A stretch of DNA of 62,793 bases from Paraburkholderia madseniana (GTDB taxonomy: Bacteria; Pseudomonadota; Gammaproteobacteria; Burkholderiales; Burkholderiaceae), in contig NZ_VOSW01000061.1 in assembly GCF_009690905.1 (NCBI RefSeq), positions 1 to 62,793 on the forward strand, read 5' to 3'. The notes below the pieces were generated by a model that had not been told where the DNA came from, searched no databases, and was given only the letters and a program-made list of their open reading frames with translations. The position numbers and the translations under genes were made by a program. Shown piece by piece: positions 43,157 through 54,558 of the stretch (positions within the stretch are counted from its first letter, which is position 1; every line of letters starts with the position of its first letter).

Positions 43157-43229
43157 ACACACTCCTTGTGGACTTGTGGATTAGAGCCACCCGGGCGTCT
43201 GAACCGGTGTGGCAAGTGAGAAGCCAAAG

Positions 43230-43258
43230 AGTGTAACGCGATTAGGGCCGGGTTGCAA
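43230..43258 (-). promoter_or_regulatory. Sigma70 promoter of the rpsF operon
   Basis: On the minus strand TTGCAA (43258-43253) and TACACT (43235-43230) are spaced by exactly 17 bp. The leader to rpsF would be about 65 bases. Confidence 0.75.
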
Positions 43259-43391
43259 GATATCCCGTTAATCCGGCACGCGAATCGGTTGTGTTTTCAA
43301 GGGTTTAGGACGAAGCGGATAAACGGGGACAAACGGCCGCCGCGCGTGCGCGCCCGGAAAAATCCCCCCGGATCGCGCACGCTGAGCCCGC

Positions 43392-44370
<979 letters not shown>

Positions 44371-44381
<11 letters not shown>

Positions 44382-45108
44382 CTGGCGTCTCCTGAGTTAA
44401 GCCGGCAGCGCTCGCGCCGGGGTTGTTGGATGGACGGCCGTTGGAAGCCGCCCGGAGTGGCGTGACAGAAGCCGTGGGTGCCGCGCAGGCACCCGGCGCC
44501 GTGGCTCGCGGCGGACTTCCACCGCCCTGCTTCGCCATCAGCAGCGCGGCCAGCTTGCGCCTGCCCCGTGCGAGCCGCGACATCACCGTGCCGATCGGCA
44601 CATCGGCGACCATCGCGATCTCGCGATAACCCATTTCTTCGAGCTCCCGCAGGATCAGCACCTCCCGATACTCGACCGGCAACTGCGCCAGCGCCTCGTG
44701 CACGAGCTTCGTGTCTTCATCGCGGATCAGGAGCGTCTGCGGATCGGCGCCGCCCGCGCTCCAGCCTTCGAAGGTCGCCTCGTCCATGGTGTCGTCGAAC
44801 TCGACCACCTCGTGCGACGACGCGCGCCGCCGCCATTCCGTGTACCAAGTGCGGCGCACGATCGCCAGCAGCCACGGCCGCGCGGAGTCGCCACGGAACG
44901 TGTCGAAGAAACGAAACGCGCGCATGAATGCTTCCTGCACGACGTCGTCGGCATCGTTGGCGTTGCCGCACAGCCAGCGTGCAAGGTTGTACGCGGCGTC
45001 GAGATGCGGGAGCGCCAGTTCCTGAAAACGGCGGTTCCTCGCTACATCGGCGTCGTGCGCGCGGGCGGCATTTGAATCGGGTTGACCCACCTCGGCCCTC
45101 CGGGGCAT
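44371..45108 (-). CDS. ECF RNA polymerase sigma factor
   Basis: A 245-residue ECF sigma factor. Region 2 (about 30-95) has NLARWLCGNANDADDVVQEAF and the DTFRGDSARPWLLAIVR segment. Region 4 (about 140-195) has LPVEYREVLILRELEEMGYR and IGTVMSRLARGRRKLAALL. About 45 Gly/Ala/Pro-rich residues follow region 4, with no SnoaL-type domain. It directs RNA polymerase to its own regulon. The overlapping anti-sigma gene is its likely inhibitor. Confidence 0.93.
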
Positions 45109-45140
45109 TGCGGCTAAGCTGTTGACTCGTCATCCAACAT

Positions 45141-45166
45141 GACCGGCTGCATACCGAGTTTATTCC
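45141..45166 (-). promoter_or_regulatory. Candidate ECF-type autoregulated promoter
   Basis: On the minus strand GGAATAAA (45166-45159) and GTC (45143-45141) are spaced by about 15 bp. This is similar to known ECF promoters that start with GGAA and end with GTC. It lies about 35 bases before the sigma gene start, so autoregulation is plausible. Confidence 0.45.
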
Positions 45167-45209
45167 CGCCTTCGCGTGAAATCCGCGAAAAATTACCTTA
45201 CCCCCGCAC

Positions 45210-46124
45210 TCAGTAGGTCGGACGACTCCAGTAATCCTCGCTGGCATACACCTCTTTCAGATAGTCGATGAAGTAGCGCACCTTGGCCGGCACGTAACGC
45301 TGCTGCGGATAGACCGCCAGAATGTCGTAGTCGGGCAGCGCGAATTCATCCAGCACCGTTTCCAGCTCGCCGCGCGCCAGTTGCTGCTGGATTTCCCACG
45401 TGGAGCGCCAGCCGAGACCGAGCCCTTCGGACACCCAGCGATGCAGCAGTTCGCCGTCGTTACAGTCGAGCGTGCCGCCTACCCGCACCGTCGCCAGCTT
45501 GCCATTGCGGCGGAAGTACCAGCCGCGGTTCTGCCCGCCTTGCAGGTTGAACGCGAGGCAATTGTGCTGCGGCAGATCTTCGAGCGTTTTCGGCTTGCCG
45601 TATTTGCGGAAATATTCCGGTGTGCCGCACACCACGCGCCGGTTCGACGCCAGCTTCACCGCGACGAAATTCGGATCGACCGCGCCGCCGATCCGGATCG
45701 ACAGGTCGTACCCCTCGCGCACCAGGTCCACGACCCGGTCGGTCAGGTTGAAAGACACCTGCAATTCCGGCTTGTCGGCGAGAAAAGCCGGCGCAAGCGG
45801 CGCGACGTGCTTGCGCCCGAAGGCGGCCGGCGCCGACACGATCAGATGGCCGTTCACCGCGCGCCGTCCGGCGCTCAGTTCGTTTTCCGCCTGGTCCCAT
45901 TCGGTCAGCAAGCCGCGGCAGCGCTCGAGAAACGCCGCGCCGTCTTCGCTCACCACGAGGCGCCGCGTCGAGCGGTACATCAGCTTCACGCCGAGGCGCT
46001 TTTCCAGCGCGTCAATACGGCGCCCGAGAATCACCGGCGACACCCCCTCTTCCAGCGCGGCCGCCGCGAGACTGCCCGCGTCGGCGACCCGCACGAAAGT
46101 TTCGATTTGTTTGAAGCGGTCCAT
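45210..46124 (-). CDS. LysR family transcriptional regulator
   Basis: A 304-residue LysR regulator. The N-terminal helix-turn-helix (MDRFKQIETFVRVADAGSLA, then EEGVSPVILGRRIDALEKRL) covers 1-60. A substrate-binding domain (about 90-300) of the DmlR/CrgA type follows, with FNLTDRVVDLVREGYDLSIR as a hallmark. It is divergent from gcl-hyi-glxR. A role in their control is therefore likely but not shown by sequence alone. Confidence 0.92.
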   Translation of the reverse strand: MDRFKQIETFVRVADAGSLAAAALEEGVSPVILGRRIDALEKRLGVKLMYRSTRRLVVSEDGAAFLERCRGLLTEWDQAENELSAGRRAVNGHLIVSAPAAFGRKHVAPLAPAFLADKPELQVSFNLTDRVVDLVREGYDLSIRIGGAVDPNFVAVKLASNRRVVCGTPEYFRKYGKPKTLEDLPQHNCLAFNLQGGQNRGWYFRRNGKLATVRVGGTLDCNDGELLHRWVSEGLGLGWRSTWEIQQQLARGELETVLDEFALPDYDILAVYPQQRYVPAKVRYFIDYLKEVYASEDYWSRPTY

Positions 46125-46138
46125 TTTTTGTCTCCTGT

Positions 46139-46234
46139 GTCGACCGGAGTTAGCGCTTTAGCTGTCGACCGGAGTTAGCGCTTTAGCGCGCTACTCGGGT
46201 CCCATGCAGAGCACTTACTCCGGTCCCATGCAAG
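46139..46234. repeat. Tandem and inverted repeats between lysR and gcl
   Basis: A 24-25-base sequence (GTCGACCGGAGTTAGCGCTT onward) is directly repeated at 46139-46163 and 46164-46188. A second pair with the shared block GGTCCCATGCA follows (46198-46208 and 46222-46232, 24-base period). The core GACCGGAGT of the first pair appears reversed as ACTCCGGTC (46217-46225), and as a near copy at 46193. These may be regulator sites or a species repeat. The 312-base interval holds no gene. Confidence 0.75.
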
Positions 46235-46436
46235 CGGGTTGCAACCGCCTTGCGCGCCGCCCCTGCCCCGAGGCTAACGCATTCCATACTTTTTGTTTCG
46301 AAATAAGCGACCTCGACTGATCTTATCAAACCTTTAGGTGAAGCCTACAGTTCGATCAACACCTTGTGGTTTGCACATCCGTGAGCGAATTCGTTACCCC
46401 ACTTATTCGCCAACCCCAGACATTCAGGAGACATTC

Positions 46437-48212
<1,776 letters not shown>

Positions 48213-48322
48213 GCTTTCCGACTTTGCAGTAGATGAGCGCGATTCAGCCGCGTAGCAATTCAACGCAACTGAATCGCCTCATGAAGTTATTCCACTGACC
48301 GACCAGCGAGACAAAAAGCACC

Positions 48323-49132
48323 ATGCCGAAATTTGCAGCGAATCTCACCATGCTGTTCAACGAAGTCCCGTTCCTCGACCGCTTTACGGCAGCAGCGGAC
48401 GCGGGCTTCAGCGCCGTCGAATTCCTGTTTCCGTATCCGTATCAGATCGCCGAATTGAGCGAACGTCTGCAGCAGAACCGTTTGAAACTCGTGTTGCACA
48501 ACCTGCCCGCGGGCAACTGGGAAGCGGGTGAACGCGGCATCGCGTGCCTGCCGGATCGCGTAGGCGAGTTTCAGGAAGGTGTCGGCCGCGCGATCGAATA
48601 CGCGAGCGCCCTGAAGGTGCCGCAACTGAACTGCCTCGTCGGCATTCCGACTGCGGGCGTCGATGCGGACAAGGCGCGCTCGACGATCGTCGGCAATCTG
48701 CGCTTCGCCGCCGGCGAACTGAAAAAAGCCGGCATCAAGCTGCTGGTCGAGCCGTGCAATTCGTACGACATCCCCGGCTTCGCGCTGAACCGTTCGGGCG
48801 AAGGCCTCGACGTGATTCGCGCGGTGGGGTCGGACAATCTGTTCCTGCAATACGACATCTATCACATGCAACGGATGGAAGGCGAACTCGCGGCAACGAT
48901 CAAAAAGAATCTGCCGCAGATCGCGCACATCCAGCTCGCCGACAACCCCGGCCGTAACGAACCGGGCACCGGCGAAATCAACTACCCGTTCCTGTTCGAC
49001 CTGCTCGACTCGCTCGGCTACGAAGGCTACGTCGGTTGCGAATACAAACCGCGCACGACCACCGCCGCCGGCCTCGGCTGGGTGCAGAGCGTGGCCGGGC
49101 AAACCCGCGGCGCAGCCCACGCCGCTGCCTGA
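48323..49132 (+). CDS. hyi: Hydroxypyruvate isomerase
   Basis: A 269-residue AP endonuclease 2-type TIM barrel starting MPKFAANLTMLFNEVPFLD. It contains VEPCNSYDIPGFAL, QYDIYHMQRMEGEL, HIQLADNPGRNEPGTGEINY and YVGCEYKP, all typical of Hyi. It interconverts hydroxypyruvate and tartronate semialdehyde. It lies between gcl and glxR. Its stop codon starts a 12-base tandem repeat. Confidence 0.95.
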   Translation: MPKFAANLTMLFNEVPFLDRFTAAADAGFSAVEFLFPYPYQIAELSERLQQNRLKLVLHNLPAGNWEAGERGIACLPDRVGEFQEGVGRAIEYASALKVPQLNCLVGIPTAGVDADKARSTIVGNLRFAAGELKKAGIKLLVEPCNSYDIPGFALNRSGEGLDVIRAVGSDNLFLQYDIYHMQRMEGELAATIKKNLPQIAHIQLADNPGRNEPGTGEINYPFLFDLLDSLGYEGYVGCEYKPRTTTAAGLGWVQSVAGQTRGAAHAAA

Positions 49133-49165
49133 TCGGCTCATTGATCGACTCATTGATCGGCTTAG
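49130..49165 (+). repeat. 12-bp tandem repeat starting at the hyi stop codon
   Basis: TGATCGGCTCAT, TGATCGACTCAT and TGATCGGCTTAG follow one another from the hyi stop codon (TGA, 49130-49132). Each unit again begins with TGA in the hyi frame. Confidence 0.75.
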
Positions 49166-49201
49166 GCATATCACCCCAAACAACACTGGAGATTTAGACA
49201 C

Positions 49202-50110
49202 ATGGCAAAGATCGGTTTCATCGGCCTCGGCATCATGGGCGCGCACATGGCGCGCAACCTCATCAAGGGCGGTCATTCGCTGTTCGTGAATGGCGCTTAT
49301 CCGGTGCCGGAAGATCTGAGCAAGACGACCACCGTGGTCGCCAATTCGACCGCTGTCGCACAAGCCGCCGACATCGTCATCATCATGGTGCCGGACACGC
49401 CTGACGTCGCCAACGTGCTGTTCGCGGACGACGGCGTCGCTGCCGGCCTCACGCAGGGCAAGCTGGTGATCGACATGAGCTCGATCTCGCCGCTCGACAC
49501 GCAAGCCTTCGCGAAGAAGATCAACGCCCTCGGCGTCGACTACCTCGATGCACCGGTGTCCGGCGGTGAAGTCGGCGCGCGTGAAGCGTCGTTGACGATC
49601 ATGGTCGGCGGTCCGGAAAAAGCGTTCGCGCTGGCCAAGCCGCTGTTCGAACTGATGGGCAAGAACATCTCGCTGATCGGCGACAACGGCGCGGGTCAAA
49701 CCTGCAAGGTCGCGAACCAGATCATCGTCGCGCTGAACATCGAAGCGGTTGCTGAAGCGCTGCTGTTCGCGTCGCGCTCGGGCGCCGATCCGGAACGTGT
49801 GCGCAAGGCATTGATGGGCGGCTTCGCTTCGTCGCGCATTCTCGAAGTGCATGGCGAGCGTATGACCAAGCGTAAGTTCGATCCGGGTTTCCGCATCGAA
49901 TTGCACCAGAAGGATCTGAACCTCGCACTCGACGGCGCACGCAAGCTGGGTATCGCCCTGCCGCATACGGCAAGCGCGCAGCAACTGTTCAGCGTATGCG
50001 CAGCGAATGGCGGCAAGGCATGGGATCACTCAGCAATGGTGCGCGCGCTCGAAATCATGGCGAACTACGAAGTCGCGCAAGCGCCGGGTAGCGAAGCCAA
50101 GGCAGCTTAA
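49202..50110 (+). CDS. glxR: 2-hydroxy-3-oxopropionate reductase (tartronate semialdehyde reductase)
   Basis: A 302-residue beta-hydroxyacid dehydrogenase. The NAD(P) motif GLGIMGAHMARNL is at about 7-19. VIDMSSISP, LDAPVSGGEVGAREASL and GAGQTCKVANQI with the catalytic Lys follow. It reduces tartronate semialdehyde to glycerate, completing the route from glyoxylate that begins with gcl. GlxR and GarR are alike in sequence, and gene context decides for GlxR. Confidence 0.95.
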   Translation: MAKIGFIGLGIMGAHMARNLIKGGHSLFVNGAYPVPEDLSKTTTVVANSTAVAQAADIVIIMVPDTPDVANVLFADDGVAAGLTQGKLVIDMSSISPLDTQAFAKKINALGVDYLDAPVSGGEVGAREASLTIMVGGPEKAFALAKPLFELMGKNISLIGDNGAGQTCKVANQIIVALNIEAVAEALLFASRSGADPERVRKALMGGFASSRILEVHGERMTKRKFDPGFRIELHQKDLNLALDGARKLGIALPHTASAQQLFSVCAANGGKAWDHSAMVRALEIMANYEVAQAPGSEAKAA

Positions 50111-50648
50111 GCAACAACAAGGTTGCAGTGACGGTTGCGATTTCAACGTGACCGTCGTGGCGACCGCAGGTGGGGCGCCCGGTTCGTCGTGCGGCATGCA
50201 TGGCGGAACGGGCAAATCGTGCCGCTCTGGGCTGAGAGCGGCAAGTGGGGTCCGCAGCGGCACCCGGCGGCGCCGGGGAAGCCTTGGTCGGTCAGACGTC
50301 GTCGTCGGGTGTCCGGCTGTCGGATTTCAAATTTATGCGTTTTCCGCCAATCTCTCGCAGCGGCTGCATCATGCACGCCGCCTGCCCGCACCTCTCCTTG
50401 CAGGTGTGCTCGCAAGTCTGCTTGCATTTGCTTGCAACTCCGCGCCCGCAGCACGACCTTTTTTGACACATCCCTCCACGCTTTTCTCCTACACTCGTTG
50501 AGTCTGGTTGCTGGCGTATCAGCGTTCACGTGTGGCTTGCCGATCATTGCAGCGCATGTGCTCTGTTTCATTCGCCCGATTCGCAACCAGAGTTCAACCC
50601 GTGAGCGGAATGTGCTTGCGCCGGTAACCCCTCTGCAAAGGATTCAGC
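50111..50648. other. Long intergenic region glxR - DUF3597 gene
   Basis: These 538 bases hold no gene that I can support. A short hairpin GCAAC/GTTGC lies just after glxR (about 50112-50127). TTGACA near 50464 and TACACT about 21 bp later are promoter-like but too far apart. AAAGGA before 50649 is a good ribosome site for the next gene. Confidence 0.4.
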
Positions 50649-51050
50649 ATGAGTATCTTTGGTGACATCGTAAACAAGCTCTTCGGCAAAGCGAAGCCCG
50701 ACCAGCCTGCGCCTGCGGTTGAGCCGACACCGGATCCGGCAGCGGCACAAGCTGCCGCACCGGACGCTGCACCGGCACCGCCGCCGCTGACTGACGTCGA
50801 CGTCGCTGTCGTCATGGACCAGTTCGTGAGTGAGAGCGGGCAAACGTTGAACTGGCGCACGTCGATCGTCGACACGCTGAAAGCGCTCGGCGTCGACAGC
50901 AGCCTCGAGCATCGCAAGCAACTCGCACAGGAACTGAAGTACAGCGGCGACACGAACGATTCGGCGAGCATGAACATCTGGCTGCACAAACAGGTGATGC
51001 AAGCGCTGGCGGCGAACGGCGGGAAGCTGCCTCCGGATCTGGCGGGCTAA
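50649..51050 (+). CDS. DUF3597 domain protein
   Basis: A 133-residue protein. The N-terminus MSIFGDIVNKLFGKA is followed by a Pro/Ala-rich linker (about 17-50), then the DUF3597 domain with TLNWRTSIVDTLKALGVDSS and NIWLHKQVMQALAANGGKLP. The domain resembles small helical proteins of unknown function. No signal peptide or membrane span is seen. AAAGGA lies 8 bases before the ATG. It is monocistronic. Confidence 0.85.
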   Translation: MSIFGDIVNKLFGKAKPDQPAPAVEPTPDPAAAQAAAPDAAPAPPPLTDVDVAVVMDQFVSESGQTLNWRTSIVDTLKALGVDSSLEHRKQLAQELKYSGDTNDSASMNIWLHKQVMQALAANGGKLPPDLAG

Positions 51051-51104
51051 CTGCTTGCCGGCGTCGCCTGTTTCCGGCGACAGCCATAAACCTTGAGCTG
51101 AAAC

Positions 51105-51147
51105 GACAACGCGGCGCTCGGGTCGATGACCTGGGCGCCGCGTTGTC
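51105..51147. terminator. Hairpin between convergent DUF3597 and asparaginase genes
   Basis: GACAACGCGGCGC (51105-51117) pairs perfectly with GCGCCGCGTTGTC (51135-51147) around a 17-base loop. No T-run follows on either strand, so it may work as a transcript end stabiliser. Confidence 0.5.
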
Positions 51148-51209
51148 ATTCAAGCTTCATGTACGGGACACGGTTCTGACTTTGAACCGGGATGCCCGCG
51201 CTCAATCAA

Positions 51210-52253
51210 TCAGTACGTATCGAAAGTCTTCTGCAACGCAACCGGCCCTGTGCCGCCCGCGGCCAATGCCAGCATCAGCAGCACGCGCGCCTTGTACGGA
51301 TTCAGCGAACCTGCGCTGACGAAACCGAGTGCATCGTCGGCGGCCGCGCCGTTGCGCATCACATGCCCTGAACCCACGCGCGACGCACGCACCACCACGA
51401 CGCCTTGCGAAGCGGCATCGGCCAGCGCCTGCTGCACCGAAGCGTGAATCGAGCCGTTACCCGTGCCCGCCACGACGATACCGCGCACACCAGCGGCGAC
51501 CAATGCGTCCACAGCAATACGCGAGACGCCCGCGTAACTCGCGACGATCTCCACATGCGGCCACTTCGCGCCGATCACGAATTCGGTCGCGAGCGTATGC
51601 GGACGCACCGCGCCGCGCTGGAATTCGACGCGACCGTCCTGCACCCAGCCGAGCGCGCCGATATCCGGAGACTGGAAGGCATCGACTGCATACGTGCTCG
51701 TCTTGACCACGTCGCGTGCGCTGTGAATCTTGTTGTTGAACGCGACCAGCACGCCCTGCCCGCGCGAACCGGCATTCGCCGCGACCGTCACGGCGTTCAG
51801 CAGATTCAGCGGACCATCGGCCGACAGCGCCGACGCCGGGCGCATGGCGGCGGTCAGCACGACCGGCTTGTCCGACTTGATCGTCAGATGCAGCAGATAG
51901 GCGGTTTCTTCGAGCGTATCGGTGCCATGTGTGACCACCACGCCGTCGACGTCATCGTCGGCGAGCAGCGTGTTGATGCGTTGCGCGAGCGTGGTCCACA
52001 GCGACATTTCCATGTCTTTACTGTCGACGCTGGCAATCTGCTCGGGCGCGATGCGCGCCACCGTGGACAAGGCCGGCACCACGGCCAGCAATTGCTCGAC
52101 GCCGACCACACCGGCCTGGTAGCCCGATGTGTTGGTCGCGTCCGCGGCCGCGCCGGCGATCGTGCCGCCGGTCGCCAGCACGGCGATGCGTGGCAGCAGC
52201 GGCGTGGCGCCTTCGTCTGAAGGCGTGGTGGAGGAAGAAGTCAAAGTGTTCAT
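51210..52253 (-). CDS. Type II-like asparaginase
   Basis: A 347-residue asparaginase. Both catalytic threonine motifs are visible: ATGGTIAG near residue 30 and THGTDTLEET near 108. Other conserved parts include DGPLNLLNAV and GTGNGSIH. It hydrolyses asparagine to aspartate and ammonia. No signal peptide is visible, so it is probably cytosolic, unlike E. coli AnsB. The ATG at 52253 is chosen. An in-frame start 12 codons upstream is not conserved. Confidence 0.92.
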   Translation of the reverse strand: MNTLTSSSTTPSDEGATPLLPRIAVLATGGTIAGAAADATNTSGYQAGVVGVEQLLAVVPALSTVARIAPEQIASVDSKDMEMSLWTTLAQRINTLLADDDVDGVVVTHGTDTLEETAYLLHLTIKSDKPVVLTAAMRPASALSADGPLNLLNAVTVAANAGSRGQGVLVAFNNKIHSARDVVKTSTYAVDAFQSPDIGALGWVQDGRVEFQRGAVRPHTLATEFVIGAKWPHVEIVASYAGVSRIAVDALVAAGVRGIVVAGTGNGSIHASVQQALADAASQGVVVVRASRVGSGHVMRNGAAADDALGFVSAGSLNPYKARVLLMLALAAGGTGPVALQKTFDTY

Positions 52254-52477
52254 GGCGGCGATTGTAAGCGATGCGCCGCGTGCCGCCATGCGTGAAAAAA
52301 CGGATACCCGTTCGTTTTGGAGCTGGATGAGGCCGGCGCTCTGTGCGCCACGAGTTTGCGCAGCGTTTACATCAAGGCCAGCCGCAGCCCGCGTGAAGAT
52401 CGCACTTTTGGCGCCGCAATGAATTCACGCGGCGCCTTGCGTGCCCTGCGCCGAACCACGACGATCCGGCGCAACCC

Positions 52478-53404
52478 TCAAACCGCTTCGCGCAACTGTG
52501 CGGCGATTTCCGCTTCATTCAACTGCGGCGCGAACATTTCGATCAGCCGGTACGCATACGCGCGCAGGAACGCGCCCTTGCGCAAGCCGACCCGCGTCGT
52601 GCTCGCTTCGAACAGATGCTGCGTGTCCAGCGCGACCAGTTCCGTGTCGCGCTTCGGATCGTAGGCCATCGCGGCAACCACGCCAATGCCCATGCCGAGT
52701 TCGACGTACGTCTTGATCACGTCGGCATCGATGGCAGTCAACACGACATCAGGCAACGCACCCGCTTTCGCGAACGCCTGGTCGATGTGCGAGCGGCCCG
52801 TGAAGTCCTGGTCGTACGTGACGATCGGGAATTCGGCAATCTCGTCGAGCGTCAGATTCTCGCGGCCAACCAGCGGATGCCCCTTCGGCACCACCACGAT
52901 GTGATGCCACGAATAGCACGGGAACGTGACGATATCGGGAAAGCGGTCGAGCGCTTCCGTCGAAATGCCGATGTCCGCTTCGCCGTTGATGATCATCTGC
53001 GCAATCTGTTGCGGGCTGCCCTGGCGCAACGCCAGATGCACCTTCGGGAACACCTCGGTGAATTGCCGAATCACCTTCGGCAGCGCGTAACGCGCCTGCG
53101 TGTGAGTCGTCGCCACGACGAGGTGGCCGCTGTCCTGATCGGCATACTGACGCGCGACGCGGCGCAGATTCTCCGCATCGAGCAACATCCGCTCGATCAA
53201 CTGATGCACCGCCTTGCCCGGCTCGGTGAGGCCCGTCAGACGCTTGCCGCGCCGGATGAAAATATCGACGCCGAGCTCGTCCTCCAGATCCTTGATCTGT
53301 TTCGATACGCCCGACTGCGACGTGTACAACACGTTCGCCACCTCAGTCAGATTCATGTTCTGACGCACGGCCTCGCGCACAAAGCGCAATTGCTGAAAGT
53401 TCAT
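52478..53404 (-). CDS. cysB: CysB-type LysR family regulator
   Basis: A 308-residue LysR regulator whose N-terminus MNFQQLRFVREAVRQNMNLT and QSGVSKQIKDLEDELGVDIF match CysB/Cbl. The effector domain (about 90-290) includes VATTHTQARYALPKVIR, VVVPKGHPL and LGMGIGVVAAMAYD. CysB activates sulfate uptake and cysteine synthesis genes with N-acetylserine as inducer. It lies directly downstream of cysA, so it probably controls the sbp-cysTWA system. Cbl is the alternative. Confidence 0.92.
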   Translation of the reverse strand: MNFQQLRFVREAVRQNMNLTEVANVLYTSQSGVSKQIKDLEDELGVDIFIRRGKRLTGLTEPGKAVHQLIERMLLDAENLRRVARQYADQDSGHLVVATTHTQARYALPKVIRQFTEVFPKVHLALRQGSPQQIAQMIINGEADIGISTEALDRFPDIVTFPCYSWHHIVVVPKGHPLVGRENLTLDEIAEFPIVTYDQDFTGRSHIDQAFAKAGALPDVVLTAIDADVIKTYVELGMGIGVVAAMAYDPKRDTELVALDTQHLFEASTTRVGLRKGAFLRAYAYRLIEMFAPQLNEAEIAAQLREAV

Positions 53405-53499
53405 CTGTATGTCTCCGGTTGAGCCAGAGTTGAGTTATTAGAGTTTGATTGAAACGCCGAGTGGTGTTGCGCTGCCTGTGTTGCTGCTCGTGGCGCCGC

Positions 53500-54558
53500 C
53501 TATTGCGCCGGAAATACGCGCAACGCGCGCGGCACAGCCGTCACGCCGTCGCCGATCGACAGTTGCAGATCGCGCCACGATTCGCGATCGAGTTCAGCCT
53601 CGAGCACATTGCCTTCGCGGCCCGCCAGTTCCACACGCACCGAGCCGCCGAGCGTGACCACGCGCCGCACGTCGACCACAATGCCTTCGCGATGGCCGGA
53701 TGCTTGCGGATACAACTGCAGATCGTGCGGACGTACATAGGCGAACGCCGGCCCCTTGAAGTCAGCCTTGATCGCGACCGGCAACGCCGCGCCGTCGACC
53801 ACGAAGCCGCTCGCATCCACGTTGCCATGCAGACGGTTCGCCGCGCCGAGAAACTCGTAGACGAACGAGGTTTGCGGATGGTCGTACACGTCCTGCGGAC
53901 TGCCCACCTGCTCCACATGCCCACGATTCAACACGACAATACGGTCGGCCACTTCAAGCGCTTCTTCCTGATCGTGCGTGACAAAGATCGTCGAGATATG
54001 CAGATCGTCATGCAAACGACGCAGCCAGCTACGCAGTTCCTTGCGCACCTTCGCATCAAGCGCGCCAAACGGTTCGTCCAGCAGCAGGACCTTCGGTTCG
54101 ACAGCGAGCGCACGCGCCAATGCAATCCGCTGGCGCTGACCACCCGACAATTCCGATGGGTAGCGTTGCGCAAGCCAGTCGAGTTGCACGAGCTTCAGCA
54201 GTTCATGCACCTTCTCGCGAATCACCGCTTCCGAAGGCCGCTCCTTGCGGGGTTTCACACGCAAGCCGAACGCCACGTTCTCGAACACCGTCATATGACG
54301 GAACAGCGCGTAATGCTGGAACACGAAGCCGACTTCACGCTCGCGCGCGCCGACCGTCGCCACGTCCTGGCCTTGCAGCACGACCTGGCCGGCATCCGCG
54401 TATTCGAGGCCCGCAATCACACGCAGCAAGGTGGTCTTGCCACAACCCGACGGCCCGAGCAGCGCAACCAGCTCGCCCGGCGGAAAATCGAGCGAAACGT
54501 TGTCGAGCGCGACGAAATCGCCGAAGCGCTTTTGCAGGTTACGAACGGTGATACCCAT
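53500..54558 (-). CDS. cysA: Sulfate/thiosulfate ABC transporter ATP-binding protein
   Basis: A 352-residue ABC ATPase. Walker A GPSGCGKTT is at 35-43, the signature is LSGGQRQRIALARAL and Walker B is VLLLDEPFGALDAKVR. A C-terminal TOBE-like domain follows. It drives sulfate import through CysT and CysW. Its start overlaps the cysW stop by one base (TAATG). Confidence 0.96.
   Translation of the reverse strand: MGITVRNLQKRFGDFVALDNVSLDFPPGELVALLGPSGCGKTTLLRVIAGLEYADAGQVVLQGQDVATVGAREREVGFVFQHYALFRHMTVFENVAFGLRVKPRKERPSEAVIREKVHELLKLVQLDWLAQRYPSELSGGQRQRIALARALAVEPKVLLLDEPFGALDAKVRKELRSWLRRLHDDLHISTIFVTHDQEEALEVADRIVVLNRGHVEQVGSPQDVYDHPQTSFVYEFLGAANRLHGNVDASGFVVDGAALPVAIKADFKGPAFAYVRPHDLQLYPQASGHREGIVVDVRRVVTLGGSVRVELAGREGNVLEAELDRESWRDLQLSIGDGVTAVPRALRVFPAQ

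Noticed and set aside
50135..50665. Plus-strand frame of 176 codons in the glxR-DUF3597 gap
   Set aside because: Composition is irregular, there is no ribosome site, and it overlaps the DUF3597 start in another frame.
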